The notes below the pieces were generated by a model. It was not told the origin of the DNA and searched no databases. It saw nothing but the letters and a program-made list of their open reading frames with translations. This document shows, one piece after another, positions 6,454-8,945 of a DNA stretch of 8,945 nucleotides (within the stretch, counting starts at the first letter, position 1; each line of letters opens with the position of its first letter). Source of the stretch: Candidatus Delongbacteria bacterium (GTDB lineage: Bacteria > UBA4055); the NCBI GenBank assembly GCA_013139625.1, contig WTAK01000390.1, positions 1 to 8,945 on the forward strand, read 5' to 3'. Both the position numbers and the translations under genes were made by a program.

Positions 6454-7173
6454 ATGTTGTATTTTATTATCCCTGCCTATAACGAAGAATTAAATATTAA
6501 AGAGCTGTCAGTATCTTTAAAGAATGCTCTTCCTGACTACTTAAAGCATTATGTTTTCGTAGATGACCACTCTAGTGATGAAACAATTGATAAAATAAAT
6601 AAATATTTTGATAAGGAAGAAATTAAAATTATTACTAAATCTAAAAATAAAGGTCCTGGGGATTCTTTTGATCTTGGATTCAAATATCTCATGGATAAAA
6701 AAATTAAAGATAACGATCTTATCGTTACTATCGAAGCAGACAACACATCCGATATTGATATTTTAGAAAAGATGATAAAAATCTCAGTTTTGGGGTATGA
6801 TCTGGTTCTTGCCTCTCAATATGCTCAAGGTGGAGGATTCGAAGAAACAACACTATTACGTAAAGTACTATCTTTTACTGCAAATAGCATTTTAAGATTT
6901 TTCTTTGATGTAAAAGTTTTAACTTTAAGCTCATTCTATAGAGTTTACAAACCCAGTTTGATCCGAAAAATAAATAACAAATATGGCACTATTATCAAAG
7001 AACCTGGGTTTATTTGCATGGTGGAAATTTTAATAAAATCAATTCGTTGTAATGCAAAAGTAATTGAAGTACCTATGAAATTATACTCAAAGAAACGCCA
7101 GGGAAAATCAAAAATGAAAATTTTGAGCACCGGCTTAAGTTATATGAAGTTTTTATTAAAAAATCGTTTTTAA
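6454..7173 (+). CDS. family 2 glycosyltransferase, DPM1/GtrB-like polyprenyl-phosphate sugar synthase
   Basis: 239 residues, a GT-A fold enzyme. It opens F-I-I-P-A-Y-N-E-E, then V-D-D-H-S-S-D-E-T (36-44, nucleotide binding), N-K-G-P-G-D-S-F-D-L-G-F, and E94-A-D96-N-T at the position of the metal-binding D-x-D. A later S-F-Y-R-V-Y-K (160-166) and G-F-I-C-M-V-E-I-L-I-K segment resembles the acceptor part of dolichol-phosphate mannose synthases. Length and motifs fit the short DPM1-like group without C-terminal membrane helices; the last residues are basic/hydrophobic and could touch the membrane. By family it would move a sugar from a nucleotide donor to polyprenyl phosphate on the cytoplasmic face. 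It is followed by a GtrA-like protein, the usual partner of GtrB enzymes, which supports this reading. The ATG is one base after the previous stop; AAAAGG (6436-6441) is a loose SD. Confidence 0.84.
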   Translation: MLYFIIPAYNEELNIKELSVSLKNALPDYLKHYVFVDDHSSDETIDKINKYFDKEEIKIITKSKNKGPGDSFDLGFKYLMDKKIKDNDLIVTIEADNTSDIDILEKMIKISVLGYDLVLASQYAQGGGFEETTLLRKVLSFTANSILRFFFDVKVLTLSSFYRVYKPSLIRKINNKYGTIIKEPGFICMVEILIKSIRCNAKVIEVPMKLYSKKRQGKSKMKILSTGLSYMKFLLKNRF

Positions 7174-7188
7174 GGAGAAGAATCTATC
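7171..7188 (+). promoter_or_regulatory. strong SD in front of an ATC codon: possible non-canonical start of the GtrA-like gene
   Basis: TAAGGAG (7171-7177), which includes the stop codon of the GT2 gene, is followed after eight bases by ATC (7186-7188) in frame with the GtrA-like protein. No ATG, GTG or TTG in that frame occurs until GTG at 7249, which has no comparable SD. The frame is open from the stop at 7173, so ATC initiation would add 21 residues (I/M-N-Y-K-T-F-F-K...). Confidence 0.45.
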
Positions 7189-7248
7189 AATTATAAAACA
7201 TTTTTCAAACTTGAAGAAAATATTAAGTCCTTAAAAAGACAATATAGT

Positions 7249-7605
7249 GTGTTTTTTCTTGTTGGTATTATTTCTTTTTTATTTGGAATAATCTTCTTAA
7301 AAATATTTTATAAAGAACTTGAACTTGATCTTATTCTAGCTAACTCTCTTTCGTTTATTTTAGTATCTGGAATAAATTTCTTTCTTAGTATAAAATTTGT
7401 ATTCTTACGGGGAAAATACTCATTAAAAAAAGAAGTCGTTCTATTCTATGTCGTTGCAGGATCATCTCTTATATTAGATAATTTGATACTTTATATTTTG
7501 GTTGAAAAAATAAATATTTATTACATCCTGAGTAAGATATGCTCAGTTTTTATAGTTTCAATCTTAAGTTTTATTTTAAAAAAATATTTAGTGTTTAAAA
7601 AATAG
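7249..7605 (+). CDS. GtrA-like membrane protein (putative polyprenyl-phosphate sugar flippase)
   Basis: 118 residues from the first canonical start, with four hydrophobic helices (about 1-18, 27-48, 62-80, 88-110) and little else. Between helices 2 and 3 it carries the family-like N-F-F-L-S-I-K-F-V-F segment, and it ends F-I-L-K-K-Y-L-V-F-K, the repeat-like basic/aromatic end of GtrA proteins. GtrA proteins are thought to flip polyprenyl-phosphate-linked sugars made by a GtrB-type GT2; that enzyme is encoded directly upstream. The GTG at 7249 leaves almost nothing before helix 1. The frame extends back to 7174, and a strong SD sits before an ATC at 7186, which would give 139 residues with an amphipathic basic N-terminus, closer to the usual GtrA length. 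The true start is therefore uncertain and probably upstream. The stop codon lies inside a terminator hairpin. Confidence 0.78.
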   Translation: MFFLVGIISFLFGIIFLKIFYKELELDLILANSLSFILVSGINFFLSIKFVFLRGKYSLKKEVVLFYVVAGSSLILDNLILYILVEKINIYYILSKICSVFIVSILSFILKKYLVFKK

Positions 7606-7623
7606 GCTTCTCAGCTTATTTTT
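7598..7623. terminator. bidirectional intrinsic terminator between convergent operons
   Basis: An 11-bp stem (AAAAATAGGCT at 7598-7608, AGCTTATTTTT at 7613-7623, one G-U pair when read on +) with a TCTC loop. A-runs on the left and T-runs on the right give a U tract in either direction. It contains the TAG of the GtrA-like gene and overlaps the TAA of the VTC gene, so one short element serves both operons. Confidence 0.72.
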
Positions 7624-8278
7624 AGTATTGCACCTGCATAACACCATTAACAAATTTTGAATTTTTATCGATCCTAAAAGGAAACTGATTGATAACATTA
7701 GAGGCTTTCTGTTCATCTTCAGAATCATATTTTATTTCCACCACTAATAGATCCTCTCCAAAATTATTTCTAAACGATAAGCCTTTTTCTATTTTTGCAT
7801 ATTCAATATTTTTATCTAGTGTAATCCTGAATTTATTGTCAAATGACAAAAAATATTTCCTTAAATAAGAATTAAACAAAACCGGATGGGAGTTTATAAT
7901 TCCTTCTAAGACATCTTTGGGGATATCACTATTAAGTATATACGACTTGATATATGAGTTTTCAAATTCTTTAGGTAAAAATACTTTATCCAATTTAAAA
8001 GATCGTTTATACCCCACAGGACCTATTTTTATTTTCAGTTCAAGGGTTGGTTCTATAATGCCAAAATGCTCACCATACCATCTCAATCTATACTTTACTC
8101 TTCTATCCCTACCGTCTATATTATCGTTTAAAGCAGAATTGTTAAGATCATCAAAATAAATATTGTTAATTCTTCTTTCGAAAAATATTTCTTTAAAGCA
8201 TTGAGGGTGAAGTTTTATTAAATTTTCAATTTGAGAATCACTATAACCTTCTATTGGTATTTTACGTTCATATCTCAT
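7622..8278 (-). CDS. VTC-domain protein (triphosphate tunnel fold; polyphosphate-polymerase-like)
   Basis: 218 residues, soluble, no signal peptide. Alternating charged beta-strands match the VTC/TTM tunnel pattern: R2-Y-E4-R-K6 at the N-terminus, N-N-I-Y-F-D (38-43), K63-Y-R-L-R-W-Y-G, L-E80-L-K82-I-K84, R151-x-T-L-D155, V-E181-I-K183-Y-D185 and S207-K-F-V-N-G-V near the end. In yeast Vtc4 the equivalent Arg/Lys/Glu residues line a tunnel that polymerises phosphate from ATP. Bacterial single-domain VTC proteins are usually annotated polyphosphate polymerase by homology only and, as I recall, often occur beside CotH-kinase or DUF4956 genes. The ATG overlaps the TGA of the upstream beta-helix gene by four bases (ATGA), indicating translational coupling and a shared function. 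Catalytic activity on phosphate chains is inferred, not shown. Confidence 0.82.
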   Translation of the reverse strand: MRYERKIPIEGYSDSQIENLIKLHPQCFKEIFFERRINNIYFDDLNNSALNDNIDGRDRRVKYRLRWYGEHFGIIEPTLELKIKIGPVGYKRSFKLDKVFLPKEFENSYIKSYILNSDIPKDVLEGIINSHPVLFNSYLRKYFLSFDNKFRITLDKNIEYAKIEKGLSFRNNFGEDLLVVEIKYDSEDEQKASNVINQFPFRIDKNSKFVNGVMQVQY

Positions 8279-8945
8279 CGAATACTTTTTCTCCCGTACT
8301 CTTTACCGTAAAGATAATCTACAGCTACATTTTCTAAATTCCCATTTATCAAACTTCCATTCAGGAGTATTTTTGAGTTCATTTCTATAAGTAATTCTTT
8401 GCCATCGCCATTAAAAATTGAATTCATAGACCTTATTGTACCAGATCCCCATTCTGACTTCTTCTGATAAGCTGTATAACCTATTTTACAATTTTGAATA
8501 GCGATCCCGTCAATTTCTATTGTTGACTTATCTTTTGAAGCTATAGCTATCTCTGAATTGGAAATTTTTACCTGTTCAAGTACCATCGTGCTTCCTTCTC
8601 CAGCACTGAATGCTTTATCTCCTGCATACTCTACTTCAATATTTTTACAATTAATTTTTGTTCCGGATACATCAATAGCATCATTCGTTATTTGTTTGAA
8701 TTTTGTATTCTCAATAACACCACTACAAAAATCTGAATCAAAGGCATCTGAAGAAATATTTTCAAATTCTGAATTATGAATTCTAAATTCAGTTTGCTTT
8801 ATATTTAAATAATCTTCGGATAGATTATTTCTAAATTTAACATTTTCAATTATTACTGGAGATTTATAGAATGTCACCGCCCCTGTTAATTTCCATTCGT
8901 CTGATCTAGGATAGGATAATCTGTCAAATATTACATTTTTTATTA
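8275..8945 (-). CDS. right-handed parallel beta-helix repeat protein, C-terminal part (5' end outside window)
   Basis: The frame is open to the window edge; a GTG at 8877 exists, but the repeat pattern continues upstream of it (N-V-I-F-D-R-L-S-Y...), so the gene is cut by the window and 222 residues are visible. They form short rungs of about 20-25 residues with the N-x-x-F/I and I-x-N-S/C-x-F/I turns of PbH1-type beta-helices. There is a ladder of acidic turns: S-S-D-A-F-D-S-D-F, then N-D-A-I-D-V-S-G, then G-D-K-A-F-S-A-G-E. No membrane helix or sorting signal is visible at the C-terminus, which ends in a basic R-K-S-I-R. Family members are mostly extracytoplasmic and include glycan-active enzymes and structural domains. 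The missing N-terminal part could be a signal peptide or a CotH/lamin-tail type domain (speculative). It is the promoter-proximal partner of the VTC gene, overlapping it by four bases. Confidence 0.75.
   Translation of the reverse strand, partial: IKNVIFDRLSYPRSDEWKLTGAVTFYKSPVIIENVKFRNNLSEDYLNIKQTEFRIHNSEFENISSDAFDSDFCSGVIENTKFKQITNDAIDVSGTKINCKNIEVEYAGDKAFSAGEGSTMVLEQVKISNSEIAIASKDKSTIEIDGIAIQNCKIGYTAYQKKSEWGSGTIRSMNSIFNGDGKELLIEMNSKILLNGSLINGNLENVAVDYLYGKEYGRKSIR

Noticed and set aside
7917..8159. Plus-strand open frame opposite the VTC gene
   Set aside because: It is antisense to well-supported VTC motifs, has no SD and encodes no recognisable domain.
8275..8877. GTG at 8877 as the true start of the beta-helix gene
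   Set aside because: The frame stays open to the window edge and the beta-helix-like sequence continues upstream of the GTG, so the gene is most likely truncated by the window.

Overview
The window is A+T-rich, gene-dense bacterial chromosome with almost no intergenic space. Start codons include ATG, GTG and TTG, and several genes have clear Shine-Dalgarno (SD) sequences. One of these is an 11-base perfect complement to the 16S 3' end, which argues against a typical Bacteroidota translation style. A type IV pilin and many polyprenyl-phosphate-dependent, GT-C type membrane glycosyltransferases point to a diderm bacterium making surface glycans. The phylum cannot be fixed from this sequence; an uncultured low-GC lineage is plausible (inference).

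Left block (1-1887, +): the C-terminal tail of a membrane-anchored family 2 glycosyltransferase, then a 551-residue GT-C type membrane glycosyltransferase. Next (1888-2383, +) comes a self-contained type IV pilin gene with its own sigma-70-like promoter, very strong SD and strong intrinsic terminator. It is visibly richer in G+C than its neighbours.

Central block (2430-7605, +): a tight operon. It holds a second large GT-C enzyme broken by one in-frame TAG codon, an SDR sugar-nucleotide epimerase/dehydratase, a non-hydrolysing UDP-GlcNAc 2-epimerase of the GARPQF subtype, a DPM1/GtrB-like family 2 glycosyltransferase and a GtrA-like membrane protein. The GT2 + GtrA + GT-C combination is the classical recipe for making a lipid-phosphate sugar, flipping it and transferring it outside the membrane. 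The two epimerase-type enzymes would supply the nucleotide sugars.

Right block (7622-8945, -): a VTC-domain (triphosphate-tunnel) protein and, upstream of it and overlapping by 4 bases, the C-terminal part of a right-handed beta-helix protein that runs off the window. A bidirectional terminator hairpin separates this convergent unit from the glycan operon.

The most interesting points are: (i) a pilin cassette sandwiched between GT-C glycosyltransferases and a Gtr-type module, suggesting a dedicated pilin glycosylation locus; (ii) the single amber codon inside an otherwise intact GT-C gene; (iii) a strong SD placed correctly in front of an ATC codon for the GtrA-like gene; and (iv) the coupled VTC/beta-helix pair. 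No rRNA, tRNA, CRISPR array, insertion sequence or riboswitch was recognised.
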